DNA of 64,000 nt from Neostapfia colusana (lineage: Eukaryota > Streptophyta > Magnoliopsida > Poales > Poaceae): assembly GCA_030760725.1 (NCBI GenBank), contig JASWHV010000008.1, positions 53,233,671-53,297,670 of the forward strand, written 5' to 3'. Of the stretch, positions 37,025 to 48,567 are shown in pieces. How positions within the stretch are numbered: position 1 is the first letter of the stretch; each line of letters begins with the position of its first letter. Below the pieces are notes generated by a model that saw only the letters and a program-made list of their open reading frames with translations, made no database searches and was not told the DNA's origin. The translations under genes and the position numbers were made by a program.

Positions 37025-37429
37025 GACGGGGAAAGGCGGCGGGGTGGTTTAGATCAATTCCGCGTCGCCTACGAACAGAATTCAGTGGGGATACGCAGAA
37101 GTCCCGATCGGTTTTGATTCGGGTGAGAGGGAGTCCGGCGCGGCGCGAGGTAGAAGACGAGCTGGTGGGTTCCACCTGTCAGCGGAAGGAAACAGCGCGC
37201 GCGGCTGCGGGCTGGCGCGGTTGCTGGGTGGGCCGGCTGGTGGGTTTCGGCCCACTGGCCTGTTTTTTTCTGTTTTCTCTTTTTATTTTTCTATTTCTTT
37301 TCTGATTTGAGTTGAATTTGAATTCCAGTTTGAATTTGAATTTTTGCAAAACATGCAACACGTCCAAAAATTTTTAAATTCCCCTCTTAACATGATTTAG
37401 GGTCTTAACAATATTTTTGGGTGGTTACA

Positions 37430-38660
37430 ATTAAAGACCTCTTTCAAAGCTGAGTTTGAGCAGAATGTAGATAGCAACTTGCATCGGCAGATTCGATCAA
37501 TGGTCCAGCAAGTGCAAGAGGAAGCCGGTGGGAATCGTATAGATTGCAATATGAACCACGTACCAACTAATTCAGCAAGCTATCCACCACCTTACGTTCC
37601 AATTAGCCACCTAGGCAGCCCCGGGTGAATGTCCAGCAACCATATTACCAAACCATTGCCTACGGACCTAGCATATCTCCTACGGGATACAGTGTACCAC
37701 TTGGGCCGGTACCCGATACGTTCTTCCCTCAAGTGCAACCACAAACCGCACCATATGGCCTTCCCATTACTCCCACTGATGTACACGACAATCTTAAAAA
37801 TCAGGTAGCCAAAACACTCAGAGAACTCGGGATTACACCCAAAGGGCACGTTCGAACTTACCAGAAACCATACCCCAAGTACTTTGACACAATGCCATAT
37901 CCTAGAGGTTTTAGGGTTTCTGATTTTGCTAAGATTACTGCGGAGTAACCAATGAACATATAGGCCAATTCCTAATACAAGAAAGTGATGTAGCAATAAC
38001 TAATATTCACAAGATCAGATTGTTTCCCCTGTCCCTCTCTAGCACAGCCTTCAACTGGTTCACTTCTTTGCCTCCAAACTCCATAACAACATGGTCGTGC
38101 CTTGAACAAAAGTTTGAGGAGTACTTCTACAATGGTGAAAGCAGGCTGAGGTTGTCTCCTCTCACAATTGTTAAGCAAAAGTATAATGAAACTGTGGCAG
38201 ACTATATCAAAATGTTTAGGGAGACTAGAAACAAATGTTTTATCCTAACCATAGGGGAAAAGGATTTCTCCGATCTAGCTTTTGCATGATTATTTTAATA
38301 TTTGAAATAGAAGCTAGAAGGGATGAAATTTTGTGATGTTAACCAAGTTCTACAACGTGATGTGGCCTATGAGAACCGTGCCAAAGACAGCAGGGCGTAT
38401 AGTTGGTTCAAAGAGGGAAACCACCGAGACAAAGAGAAGCAGCACGTTAACATCTTAGGTGAGGAGTCGGCCAGCAACGAAGACATGGAAGTATGCGTGG
38501 CCGAATGGGCAGAAAACCAGAAGAACAACCTTTGGCTTGTGCATTCTTGAAGCCAAGCCCCGTAAAAAGGGAGGAGATAAGATTCACCTTTGATGTAACT
38601 AAATGTGACAAGTTATTTGTTGTGTTGTATATAACAAGGTGATAAAACTCAAGGACGATC
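37430..38660 (+). pseudogene. gag: Element C gag, main part
   Basis: Resumes directly after B's LTR and the second ATTAA. Matches A's gag: VNVQQPYYQTIAYGPSISPTG (about 37625), YPRGFRVSDFAKI (about 37900), FNWFTSLPPNSITTW, YIKMFRETRNKCFILTIGEKDFSDLAFA (38200-38287). Stops at 37946, 38287 and 38548 and frame changes break it. Confidence 0.75.
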
Positions 38661-39871
38661 ATGTGATTCCATCACCCGAGCAGCTGGTGAAGAAGAGATA
38701 TTGTAAGTGCCATGACTCTTAATCTCAACTAACGGATGCAACTTCTTTCATCGGCAGGTGCAATCGGCTTTGAACAATGGTCGGTTAACCTTAGGAGATG
38801 GAAACAAGATGAAACTGGATACGGACCAATTTCCAGTGAATATGATTCACTTTGAAGAGAATTAGATCCTAGTGAGGACCGATCAAGCAGATACAACTAA
38901 AGGAAAGAACGTGATCGTGTCCGACAACTTAAGAAAGAAGATGATCAAGCCAAGGAACCCTGAAGTTGGAGTATGGAAGATCAATGAGCCAAGGAGGACC
39001 ACAGTGTTCAAGCCAACTTCGGACGTCTTGATCAGAAAGTACCTCAGGCAACAGTAGGGGAGTATGTTCCAAAGACTGAGTGGACACAGGCGGGATAGGT
39101 CCCTGAGCTACATTGCCAGAGGCCTTAGGAGCACTCTAGGTGGAACAAGGCATGGGAACTATCGGTATCAAGAAAAACCGATAGATTTTTATGATACACG
39201 ACCTTCCAATGAGGCTTGGGGCACAGGTGCAAAGGTGGCAGTAGGCTGGACGTGGGAACAATAAACTGACTTGGAAACCAAAGCAAACACGTCCAACCAG
39301 TACTGTGTCCCACACTTTGCCCCAGGAACATGATGTGAAGGCATGAGTTGAGGAGAATGCAAGTTCAAAGCAACACCTACTAATGATTGGCACAATACCT
39401 TTCATAATCCAAGATGAGTTGGCCACTAGAAAGCGAGGAGGTGAGGGCCAACTTGCTAAACCAGAGATAGATGGGCATCACTGGCCAGAAGCTCTACTGT
39501 GAAGGCCAGTGATGGTGTGATCAAGACTAAGAAGGCAAGATCTGATCAAGAACCGAGTGCCAAGTGTTCTCAGATGATCTCTCCGAAGGGGAGACTGATT
39601 GTTGAACCGGGTATCTCACCCGCGCACAAGGACAAGCAACCAAGGATGGTTGATCATGCACAAGTTCCACAAGTCAAGGAGCAAAGGAAAGTGTGATCAA
39701 GGTTGTGAGACCAGTGATCATCAGGAAAACTTGGAGGGAGAAACATTTTTGACTCGGGAAGAAGCAGCCAATAAAGAAGAAGAGGAGAGTAACTCGAGCA
39801 GGGAAGATAACCAGGTCGATATCAACATGGTGTTCTAGTTATCGGCTGAGTTTTGCATCCCGGAAGTTGGG
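38661..39871 (+). pseudogene. Element C gag-protease spacer
   Basis: About 1.2 kb of polar, Lys/Glu-rich broken frames between gag and protease, as in other Tat elements. I recognise no domain. The corresponding part of A is deleted. Confidence 0.45.
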
Positions 39872-40492
39872 GTGGCCGAGCTGGACTTAGGAGCTAAGAA
39901 CAAGGTGTTTGAGAAGCCAGGGAAGATCGGCCAACTTATGAAACCCTTATATATTCGGGGATATGTGAATGGAACACCATTGGGGCACATGTTGGTCAAT
40001 GGAGGGGCAGGTGTCAACGTTATGTTACTGTCCATGTTTGAGAAGCTTGGATATAGAGAGGATGAGCTGATCAAGACCAACACGATGTTGAGTGGCTTTT
40101 CAAGAGATCCAACCGAGTTCAAAGGAGTCCTGTGTGTGGAGCTAATGGTGGGCAGCAAGATTATTCCTACGGCCTTCTTCGTGGTGAACGTCCGGAGCAG
40201 GTACAACTTGTTGCTTGGGCGAGATCGGATACATGCCAACAGGTGTGTAATGTCTATGTCTACCTTGTGCCAATGTTTGATACAATGGGTTGGAGACGAG
40301 GTGGAGCTAGTAGAAGCTAATAACTCTGCTTGTGTGGCATTGGCCGAACGATATGAGCAACAATACGATGACATCAAGTGTCTCACAAGGCAAGATCTCA
40401 AGGACTATGACTATGTAAGCGTAGGGATGGATGGATTTGTCTCTGTGAATGTAAAGACGACGGATGTAACTCGGATAAGTGATGTATCTTGA
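39872..40492 (+). pseudogene. Element C protease region
   Basis: An open stretch of 206 codons: MKPLYIRGYVNGTPLGHMLV, then NGGAGVNVM where the family has D-G-G or D-S-G, so the catalytic Asp is Asn. It continues with GVLCVELMVGSKIIPTAFFVV and LLLGRDRIHANRC, and ends SDVS. The fold is recognisable but it should be inactive as protease. Confidence 0.75.
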
Positions 40493-42096
40493 GTATTTTA
40501 GATAAAAGGGACAATGTGGCGTGGTTTCAGAAGAGAACCGAGGAATATTGTTTAGGAAAGAACGATATGGGTAAGATAGTTGAAGACTTTGACGATATAG
40601 GCAAGTTAGGACAAGGTTTCTCTTCTGTAGACGAGTTGGAGGAAGTAAACCTTGGAGAGGGATTGGTGCACAAGCCAACTTAAGTGAATGCCAACCTTGT
40701 GAGGCTCAGAAGTAAGAGGTATGCAAGTTACTAAAACAATACATCGATTGATTTGCTTGGGAGTACACTGAGATGCCAGGGTTGAGTAGAGACTTAGTAG
40801 AAAACAAGTTGCCGATCAAGGCACAGCTTAGGCCACACAAGCATCCCTTTAGAAGGTTTAACCAGAAGTTGTATGATAGAATCAAGGCAGGAGTTGATTG
40901 TCTGTTGAAGGCCAACTTCATTTGGCCATGTAGGTATGTCGAGTGGGTTTCAAACATAGTCCTAGTGGAGAAGGAAAACACAGGAAAGATTAGGATATAT
41001 ATAGACTTTAGGGACTTGAACAGAGCTACACCCAAGGATGAATAGCCCATTCCTATAGATGATGTGTTGATCAACAATACTGCTGGACACAAGATGATCA
41101 GCTTCCTAGATGGCAATGCTGGGTATAACTGGCTGAGGAGGACACATCTAAGACAACCTTTTGTTGTCCAGGGTTTGTGGGATTGTTTGAATGGATTGTG
41201 ATGACCTTTGGACTAAAGAATGTTGGAGCTACGTATCAAAGAGCCATGAATCTTATCTTCCATGGTATGTTGGGTATGATCTTAGATGTTTATATTGATG
41301 ATCTAGTGGTGAAATCGGCTGGTTTTCATGAAAACATAGTTGATTTACGTGTAGCATTTGAAAGAATGAAGAAGTATGGTCTAAAGATGAATCCATTGTA
41401 GTGTGCCTTTGGTGTGTCGGCTAGAAGATTCTTGTGGTTCATTGTGCATGATGATGGGATAGAGGTTGACCCTAAGAAGGTTGAAGTCATAAAAAAGATA
41501 GAGGAGCCGACATGCAAAAGAGATGTATAGAAGTTGTTAGGAAAGATCAACTACTTAAGAAGGTTTATATTTAACTTGGCAGGCAAGATCATATCCTTTA
41601 TGCCCCTTTCAAAACTAAAGCATGAACATGAGTTTACTTGGGGGCAGAGAAATGGGAGGCATTCGAGAGAATCAAAACTTATTTGATCAATCCTCCAGTC
41701 TTGCGAGCACCTAAGGTTGAACAAGCCTTTAGGATCTATATTGTGTTAACTCAAGAAGATCAAGATAACGAGTTTTCTGGCCTATTTAAGTAGAAGGTTG
41801 CTGATTGTCGAGACAGGGTATGTTTTCATTGAAAAGTTGTTCTATCTCTCTATTATATTTGTTCCAAGTTTCGGCACTATATTCTTCCGAGCACGTGCAT
41901 TGTGGCTTGTCAACACGATATAGTAAAGCACATGTTGCAAAAATCGATCTTTAGCGGCAGGCTCGGCAAATGGGCTTACTTTTTTGGTGGAATATGAGTT
42001 GGTATGTGAGCCAATTTGAAGCGTGAAAGGACAGGTCGTGGCTGACTTCATCGTGGACACACAGTATACAACTTGAAGATGAACATGTAAATTAAA
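40493..42096 (+). pseudogene. Element C reverse transcriptase and start of RNase H
   Basis: RT in pieces: HKHPFRRFNQKLYDRIKAGVD (about 40840), VEWVSNIVLVEKENTGKIRIYIDFRDLNRA (about 40938-41027), GLFEWIVMTFGLKN (about 41180), VYIDDLVVKS (about 41288-41317), then EVDPKKVEVIKKIEEP. RNase H fragments reach GQVVADFIVD near 42055. Stops are common. The element ends at 42096 where E's LTR begins. Confidence 0.75.
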
Positions 42097-42555
42097 TGTG
42101 ATCCCGAAAATTTCGTGTGGGCATTAACCACCGGATTTACTCCCCACGCGCCCTGATCGGGGGCGCAACCGTTTCAATTTGGTTGAGGCCCCCTCTTGCC
42201 TGCGCTATATTAAGGATAAGGCAGCCGGGGCGTGAGACCATGGAAAGTGCTCACGCCCAACGCCTCCAACAGTCCAAAATCCCGAATTCTGATCCTAAGT
42301 GCGCAGCAGCGAGGGGAAGGTCTCATCCCCGTCGGCGATCAACATTCGATCTTTATTGCCTACGCCAAGTGCCTACGACATGTCTACTTCCTTCACTACG
42401 GCCGAAGGTATGATCGCCGATTCCTAATCCTCTAATTGTATTTTAGACTTATTAATCATGTTTTAATCTTAATTATGCCAAAGCACCTTGATTAGTAATG
42501 CCTAGGATTAAGCACTAAGAAAATTCTAAGTCTAAAAATTGTATCAGAGCTAACA
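42097..42555 (+). repeat. Element E 5' LTR
   Basis: 459 bp from TGTGATCCCGAAAATTTCG to GAGCTAACA, followed by the primer site. It contains CGCTATATTAAGG (about 42200-42212) as a likely TATA box. Boundaries rest on TG/CA ends and the primer site, since the partner LTR is not in view. The five bases before it are TTAAA. Confidence 0.6.
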
Positions 42556-42556
42556 A

Positions 42557-42569
42557 TGGCATCAGAGCC
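42557..42569 (+). other. Element E primer-binding site
   Basis: TGGCATCAGAGCC, one change from the usual initiator-Met site TGGTATCAGAGCC. Confidence 0.75.
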
Positions 42570-43031
42570 ACCTTAGAGCTATTGCTAATCAGGTAATTTG
42601 TTCAATTTTCTTTCGGTTTAAGTTAGTTTTATAGCAAATAGAAGGAGATGAAAATTTAGGCTTCGGTTTTGATTAAGAAAACACAGAATTGAATCAAATC
42701 CGAGGAAAAATTAAGAAATTAAGAAGAAGTGGTCGCACTTACTTTAGAGGGCTCGCGGTCTCCTGTCCTTTAGGATTCCACCAGAGTTGATGCGTCGGAT
42801 GAGGGAGGTGGCGTACCCACCAACCGGCGAACTCCTCGGTTGAGGAGATCGGGGAAGTTCCGTCTTATAACCGCCGGATCTGCTCACAGTAAGGGCACTG
42901 AGCGCCCTCTCCATCATCGGCGCCGAGCTCATCGCACAACGTGTGTGAGTTCGGATTCCGATGATGAGGGAGGTGGCGGCGCCACCGCTAAGGCCGTCGG
43001 GTAGGGTCACCAGAACCCTAGGGTTCGGGGC

Positions 43032-43488
43032 TGATAGGAGGATGAGTCCCGATCTTCCGAGAGGTAGGGTAAACTTGATTGGGTGGAGATCTCGACGTTG
43101 ATGATCCAAGGCTTCGAACGAACGAAACCCCGCAATCACTACACCACTGCTCCGTTGGTTATCACCTGTGTCACACGAATGACCTCGCCACGAAGGCTTA
43201 TCCCTGCAAGCACAATCAAGAACACAAGCAAGAACAGAGAAGTTGCAACCAAAACTGAATTGATCACGAATTTGGGGTCTCACAACCGATGATCGACGAC
43301 ACTGTTCAATGACAGATTGTAACTAAGCAAAACTCAGTTGTTTGTGACGGCGGCTAGGGGGTATAAAGGAGGTGGAGGACGACCAGGGGGGTGCTGGGGT
43401 CGTGACCTAACCCTAAGACACGTACATAATGGACTTGGACTCGATACAAGGCCCAATGGCCCAACTAGGTGATGCAACACCCTGACAG
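43032..43488 (-). repeat. Element D 3' LTR
   Basis: The outer end (TGATAGGAGGATGAGTCCCG on plus) matches 52995-53328 nearly base for base to GGGTATA at 43365. Beyond that no second copy is in view; I place the inner end near 43488 (CCCTGACA), so it is approximate. Confidence 0.65.
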
Positions 43489-43601
43489 ACTCTAAACTTT
43501 ATATTGTTTCGAAGTTTTCTGTCGACTCCGAGGGAATTTTGACGTGGGGCCAGTTCCATTGGAATGTTTATCCTCTCAGCTTTCCGTGCATATGTAGAAC
43601 A

Positions 43602-45503
43602 TCAAAAACAGAGTCCGTATGCCTCCTGTGCATCCATTTTAAGGTGGACTGCTCTTGGGCCCGAGTTGGACTCGAGTTTGAGTTGGGCTCGGTCTCTAAC
43701 TTCTTGTTGGCGTATTTTCTGGTCCTCCAGGCCTCCAAACCCCTCTTCATGTATGTCCATGTCCGCTCCATGGTTCCTAATCATAATTAATCCATTAGGT
43801 AGCAACATACTCTCAAAATTCACATATAAAGAATTGTTCAGGAACGAGCTCACCTCTAAATTCAATTTTCGTGCTCGAGCTCTAGTAATTGGACCTTGCA
43901 TGTCTACCATGTGAGTGTTGTATATATCTACAGGAGTTATGTCCACATAATCCTCCCCCTCTTGCATTGGAGTCGTCCTCGACTCAAGCTCATCTTCTTC
44001 TCCCAAGTATGGCTTCAAATCTGAAATGTTAAATGTGGGACTAACCCCAAACTCAGGAGGCAACTTAAGTTTATATGCATTGTCATTTATCTTCTCAAGA
44101 ATCTTAAAAGGTCCATCAGCACGTGGCATGAGTTTGGACTTTCTCAAATCCGGGAACCTATCTTTTCTCAAATGATCCCACACCAAATCACCGGGTTCCA
44201 ATTTTACCTCCTTCCTACCTTTACTAGCAGCAATGCGATACTTTTTATTCATTTTTTCAATTTGTAACTTAGTAGTTTCATGCAACTTAAGAATAAATTC
44301 AGAACGTTGTGTAGCATCTAAGTTCACAATTTCAGTATGTGGTAAAGGTAGCAAATCAATTGAAGCACGAGGATTGAAACCATAGACTACCATAAACGGA
44401 CTTAACTTGGTTCTGGAGTGAATAGACCTGTTATAAGCAAACTCAATATGTGGCAAACACTCCTCCCACAACCTCAAATTGTCTTTCAAAACAGCCCGCA
44501 ACATAGTAGATAAGGTACGATTAACTACCTCCGTTTGCCCATCAGTTTGTGGATGACAAGTAGTAGAAAACAGCAACTTTGTTTCCAATTTATACCATAA
44601 AGTTCTCCAAAAGTGACTCAAAAACTTAGCATCCCTATCAGAAACAATAGTATTAGGAACACCATGCAAATGCACAACCTCATTAAAGAACAAATCAGTA
44701 ACATGTGAAGCATTATCGGTCTTGTGGCAGGGCATAAAATGAGCCATTTTAGAGAAACGATCAACAACCACAAAGACACTATCCCTCCCCCTCTTTGTTC
44801 TAGGCAATCCTAAAACAAATTCAATAGAAATATCCTCCCAAGGTGCACTAGGAACCGGAAGAGGCATATAAAGACCATGTGGGTTAAGTCGAGACTTAGC
44901 TTTGTTGCATGTCGTGCAACGTGAAACATAGCGCTCCACATCACGCCTCATTCGTGGCCAAAAGAAGTGAGCGGACAGCACATCCTCTATCTTTTTAACA
45001 CCAAAATGTCCCATCAAACCACTTCCATGCGCTTCCTGCAACAACAAAAGACGAACGGAGCTAGCTGGAACACACAACTTGTTAGCACGGTAGAGAAGGC
45101 CTTCACGCAGCAGGAATTTTTGCCACGTTCTTCCCTCTCTACAATTTTCAAAGGCACCTTTGAAGTCCAAATCAGTAGCATATAACCTCTTTATGGTTTC
45201 CAAACCAAAGATTTTATGAGAAAGTTGGGATAGTATGGTATAACGTCTAGATAAAGCATCGGCAATCACATTGTCTTTCCCTTTCTTATGTTTAATGATG
45301 TAAGGAAATGATTCTATGAACTCAATCCATTTAGCATGACGTTTGTTCAGATTAGCTTGTCCTTTAAGATACTTCAAAGACTCATGATCTGAATGTATGA
45401 CAAATTCTTTAGACCATAGGTAATGTTGCCAAGTTTGCAAGACACACACTAAAGCATAAAGTTCTTTGTCATATGTAGAATAATTCAGTGAAGACCCATG
45501 CAA
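43602..45503 (-). CDS. Element D RNase H and integrase
   Basis: An open frame of 633 codons. It begins inside RNase H (YSTYDKELYALVCVLQTWQHYL, SDHESLKYLKGQ), ADALSRR follows, then the integrase finger (GHFGVKKI...CTTCNKAK). In the core the first catalytic Asp is Glu (ISIEFVLGLPR where relatives have DF), then VSDRDAKF and HPQTDGQTEVVNRT. The tail has GDLVWDHLRKDRFPDLRKSKL, DGPFKILEKINDNAYKLKLP and GPITRARARK, and ends AYGLCF. It is separated from RT by a single-base insertion near 45525, so it would not be made as part of pol now. The Asp-to-Glu change would likely weaken or kill strand transfer. Confidence 0.88.
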   Translation of the reverse strand: MHGSSLNYSTYDKELYALVCVLQTWQHYLWSKEFVIHSDHESLKYLKGQANLNKRHAKWIEFIESFPYIIKHKKGKDNVIADALSRRYTILSQLSHKIFGLETIKRLYATDLDFKGAFENCREGRTWQKFLLREGLLYRANKLCVPASSVRLLLLQEAHGSGLMGHFGVKKIEDVLSAHFFWPRMRRDVERYVSRCTTCNKAKSRLNPHGLYMPLPVPSAPWEDISIEFVLGLPRTKRGRDSVFVVVDRFSKMAHFMPCHKTDNASHVTDLFFNEVVHLHGVPNTIVSDRDAKFLSHFWRTLWYKLETKLLFSTTCHPQTDGQTEVVNRTLSTMLRAVLKDNLRLWEECLPHIEFAYNRSIHSRTKLSPFMVVYGFNPRASIDLLPLPHTEIVNLDATQRSEFILKLHETTKLQIEKMNKKYRIAASKGRKEVKLEPGDLVWDHLRKDRFPDLRKSKLMPRADGPFKILEKINDNAYKLKLPPEFGVSPTFNISDLKPYLGEEDELESRTTPMQEGEDYVDITPVDIYNTHMVDMQGPITRARARKLNLEVSSFLNNSLYVNFESMLLPNGLIMIRNHGADMDIHEEGFGGLEDQKIRQQEVRDRAQLKLESNSGPRAVHLKMDAQEAYGLCF

Positions 45504-45510
45504 TTTTTCA

Positions 45511-47229
45511 CTAAAGAAGGCAATAGGGTTTACCTCCTTGAATTAGCACTCCTCCAATGCCAATGCTGCTTGCGTCACACTCAAGCTCGAAGGTCTTCTC
45601 AAAATCAGGAAGTTGCAGTAATGGTGCTTGTGTGAGCTTCGACTTGAGAACATCAAAAGCTTGTTGTTGTGCTGGTCCCCATCGAAACGGCACTCCATGC
45701 TTTGTCAACTCGTGGAGAGGTGCCGCAATGGTGCTGAAATCCCGCACGAAACGCCGGTAAAAACCTGCGAGACCAAGAAAACTCCGAACCTGTGTGACCG
45801 TAGTCGGAAGTGGCCAGCTTGTGATGGCAACAATCTTTGCCTCGTCCACCTCAATGCCCTGCGAAGTAACAACATACCCAAGAAAAGACACACGATCGGT
45901 GCAAAAGGTGCACTTCTCAAGGTGACCATATAAACGTGCATCGCGCAAGACATTAAAAACAGCACGCAATTGTTCAAGATGCTCATCATATGACTTGCTG
46001 TAAATAAGGATATCATCAAAGTAAACCACCACAAATTTACCAATGAAAGCACGTAAAACCTCATTCATCAACCTCATGAAAGTGCTGAGCACATTAGTTA
46101 AACCAAATGACATGACTAACCATTCATAAAGTCCGAATTTAGTTTTAAAAGCAGTTTTCCATTCATCACCTAAAGCCATACGAATCTGATGATACCCACT
46201 ATGCAAATCAATCTTGGAGAAAATAACAGAACCACTAAACTCATCAAGCATGTCATTCAATCTAGGAATAGGATAGCGATAACGAATGGTAATGTTATTG
46301 ATGGCTCTACAATCAACACACATGTGCCAAGCACCATCTTTTTTTGGAACCAAAAGAACAGGAGCAGAACAAGGACTAAGACTCTCATGAATGTACCCGC
46401 GGTCCAGAAGATCTTGGACTTGTAGCTGAATTTCCTTAGTCTCGTCGGGGTTGGTCCTGTAGGCAGCACGGTTTGGCAAGCTCGCCCCTAGAACAAAATC
46501 AATCTTGTGCTCAATGCCTCGCACAGGTGGTAATCCAGGGGGTATCTCTGATGGAAAAACATCCATATATTCCTGCAAAAGGTTAGCAACAGCAGGTGGC
46601 AATACAATGGATGTATCCTCTATGGAATATAAAGCATGTTTGCACAATAAAGCATAGCAAGTTCCATTAGAGGCATATAAATCATCAAGATCAGATTTAG
46701 TTGCAAGTAAAATAGGATTTTTCAACTTAATAGGTTGCTGAATTTCAGAATTGAAAACACCCTTTTGCTTAGCATTATTCTTTTTCTCCTGCTCAAATTG
46801 TACAATTTCAGTGGGACTCATAGGAAGCAACACAATTTTCTTGCCCTTATGCATGAGAGTATACTTATTAGATTGAGCATGGTGAATAGCATCAGTATCA
46901 AACTCCCAAGGACGTCCCAACAAAAGAGAACAAGCATCCATAGGTACCACATCAAAATCAGAAAAATCATGATAAGAACCAATGGAAAAATGTATCCTTG
47001 CTGTTTGTGTTACCTTAACCTTACCATTGTTGTTAAACCATTGAATGTGATAAGGGTGGGGATGCTCCCGTGTGGTCAAGCCAAGCTTCTTGATCACCTC
47101 AACATTCACCAAATTGTTGCAGCTACCACCATCAATGATGGTATGTACACGGCAGTCCTTGACGACGAGAAACATGTTGAAAAGGTTATGGCGTTGGTGG
47201 TTGTCGTCCTCTCGAACCGTGGCACTCAA
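45511..47229 (-). CDS. Element D protease and reverse transcriptase
   Basis: 572 open codons. Protease is near the start (HTIIDGGSCNNLV, D33; LLLGRPWEFD). RT has VLLVPKKDG, VDCRAINNITIRYRYPIPRL, FSKIDLHSGYHQIR and the active site VYFDDILIYSKS, then FLGYVVTSQGIEVDEAK and the RNase H start FELECDASSIGIGGVL. It is in the same frame as the gag part above (one TGA at 47233-47235 between them) and shifts by one base at its end. Some residues differ from the usual consensus (HSGYHQ, VMSFGLTNVLS). Confidence 0.88.
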   Translation of the reverse strand: MSATVREDDNHQRHNLFNMFLVVKDCRVHTIIDGGSCNNLVNVEVIKKLGLTTREHPHPYHIQWFNNNGKVKVTQTARIHFSIGSYHDFSDFDVVPMDACSLLLGRPWEFDTDAIHHAQSNKYTLMHKGKKIVLLPMSPTEIVQFEQEKKNNAKQKGVFNSEIQQPIKLKNPILLATKSDLDDLYASNGTCYALLCKHALYSIEDTSIVLPPAVANLLQEYMDVFPSEIPPGLPPVRGIEHKIDFVLGASLPNRAAYRTNPDETKEIQLQVQDLLDRGYIHESLSPCSAPVLLVPKKDGAWHMCVDCRAINNITIRYRYPIPRLNDMLDEFSGSVIFSKIDLHSGYHQIRMALGDEWKTAFKTKFGLYEWLVMSFGLTNVLSTFMRLMNEVLRAFIGKFVVVYFDDILIYSKSYDEHLEQLRAVFNVLRDARLYGHLEKCTFCTDRVSFLGYVVTSQGIEVDEAKIVAITSWPLPTTVTQVRSFLGLAGFYRRFVRDFSTIAAPLHELTKHGVPFRWGPAQQQAFDVLKSKLTQAPLLQLPDFEKTFELECDASSIGIGGVLIQGGKPYCLL

Positions 47230-47232
47230 AGC

Positions 47233-48567
47233 TCACTGCACAATCAAAGTCCTATAGTAGTTTGTCGCAGATGTACCAAGAACCTCCTCAGCACCATCAT
47301 CCGAACCTGAAATGTTAGTTGCAATAATATTTTCATCTTCAATATCAGAAGCACTAACATATCCACCATCAGCAGTGTCAATGATCGCCCGTTTGCTGGG
47401 GCAATCTCGTTGCATATGGCCAAGTCCCTGGCAGCGGTGGCACTTGATGTCGGAGCTGCGACTTGTCGAAGTGTTGGGTGCAGCCGCCTTTGCTGCAACA
47501 CCTGGAGGCATCTGGGACTTGTTGTTATCTTGTCCCCGTGATGTAGAAGGTGCGATGCTGCTGCGTACAACACCCGTGGAGGGTGGTGTAGAAGCACGTA
47601 CGCTCGAGGAGGGCGCTGCTTTGGATGGCACCGGAAATTGTCGTGGCGTGAAGGTGTTGTTCCGCCACTGCTGTTGGCGACCCTGCACTTCTTTTTCTGC
47701 TAACATAGCAAGTTGAAATAAACATTGAATAGAATGATATTCCTTGTAGTCAACTATGTCCTGGATCTCACGCCGCAAGCCCCCATAAAACCTAACAATT
47801 TGGTCTTCCTGATCCTCAACTACCCCACAACGAAGCATACCTTTCTGCAACTCTTGGTAGTACTCTTGGACAGTCATGTCACCCTGATCAAAGCGTTGCA
47901 ATTTCTTAAGAAGATCATGTCTATATGAAGGAGGAACAAACCTAGCCGCATCTCTTCTTTTAACGCAGCCCATGTCTGTGGTGCATTACGTGTATTGACA
48001 AGTTCATTCCACCAAATTATAGCAAAATCTTTAAACTCACTAGTGGCTTGTCTAACTCTATGTCGCTCAGGAACAAGATGAGAGCTAAATTTTTGTTCTA
48101 CCATCATCTCCCAATCCAAGTAAGTCTCAGCATCATAAGATCCATAAAATGTTGGAATAGAAAACTTAATCTTAGCATAAGGATCATTATCTTGTTCAGG
48201 AGCATGAGGACGAGGTCTACCTCCCATACCTTGATGATTTCGTCGAGGGCGACGGCGCTGCTGTGCATCAACCTCATCGCTATTGAAGTCATCCTCTGTG
48301 TCGTAGTGAGCATGTGCATCACCATCAAGGATGATAGAGGGTGTAGCTTGTTGGGGAAGACGAGTCTCCATCTCGTCCAACCGTGTGGTCAGACCAGCAA
48401 CACTTGTATGGAGCCTCTAGAAGGTGGCTGTTGTAGTGGTCTGGTAATTGTTGAAAGCTTCGGTCATTGCCCACATCATGTCCTTTAGTTCCATATGGGA
48501 CACGCACTCATCATCATCCAGAGGTGTAGAACCAGAGGTCTTATCCATAGGCTTATTTCCTGTCATT
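47233..48567 (-). pseudogene. gag: Element D gag
   Basis: An ATG at 48567 (or 48549) opens the frame. There is one in-frame TAG near 48420, then an open region (47874-48380) with SIPTFYGSYDAETYLDWEMMVEQKF and WWNELV. A one-base loss near 47950 shifts to the frame 47233-47973 with RFVPPSYRHDLLKKLQRFDQG, QEYYQELQKGML and the CCHC knuckle CHRCQGLGHMQRDC. A TGA ends it at 47233. So three lesions separate it from a working gag. Confidence 0.85.

Larger units (their letters stand above)
25101..37429 (-). mobile_element. Element B: Tekay-like Ty3/gypsy chromovirus
   Basis: A 12.3-kb element inserted in C's gag with target duplication ATTAA. On the minus strand: 5' LTR (34224-37429), primer site, extra gene with a histone-H3-like N-terminus (33227-34006), gag, protease, RT, RNase H, integrase with C-terminal chromodomain, polypurine tract and 3' LTR (25101-28414). 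LTRs over 3 kb plus a chromodomain suggest the Tekay lineage (inference). Each LTR has its own deletion, and the coding part carries several single-base indels and stops, so it is no longer autonomous. Confidence 0.9.
34224..37429 (-). repeat. Element B 5' LTR
   Basis: 3206 bp, pair of 25101-28414, followed by ATTAA. An internal deletion of about 200 bp lies near 34793 (AACATC joined to ACTACGAAGCC). The hairpin is at 34569-34585 and the TATA box (TATAAAAA on minus) at 37017-37024, which would drive the element's transcript leftward. Confidence 0.93.
42097..43031 (+). mobile_element. Element E: 5' end of an LTR retrotransposon
   Basis: Inserted in C. Only the 5' LTR, primer site and about 460 bp of leader are in view before D interrupts it; the rest would lie beyond the window. 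The leader holds GC-rich blocks (GGAGGTGGCG near 42805 and 42970) and no long frame. Superfamily not decidable here; the short LTR and leader would suit a copia element. Confidence 0.65.

Noticed and set aside
43602..45503. Assigning D to centromeric (CRM) elements
   Set aside because: The GPITRARAR tail is only suggestive; lineage needs a tree.
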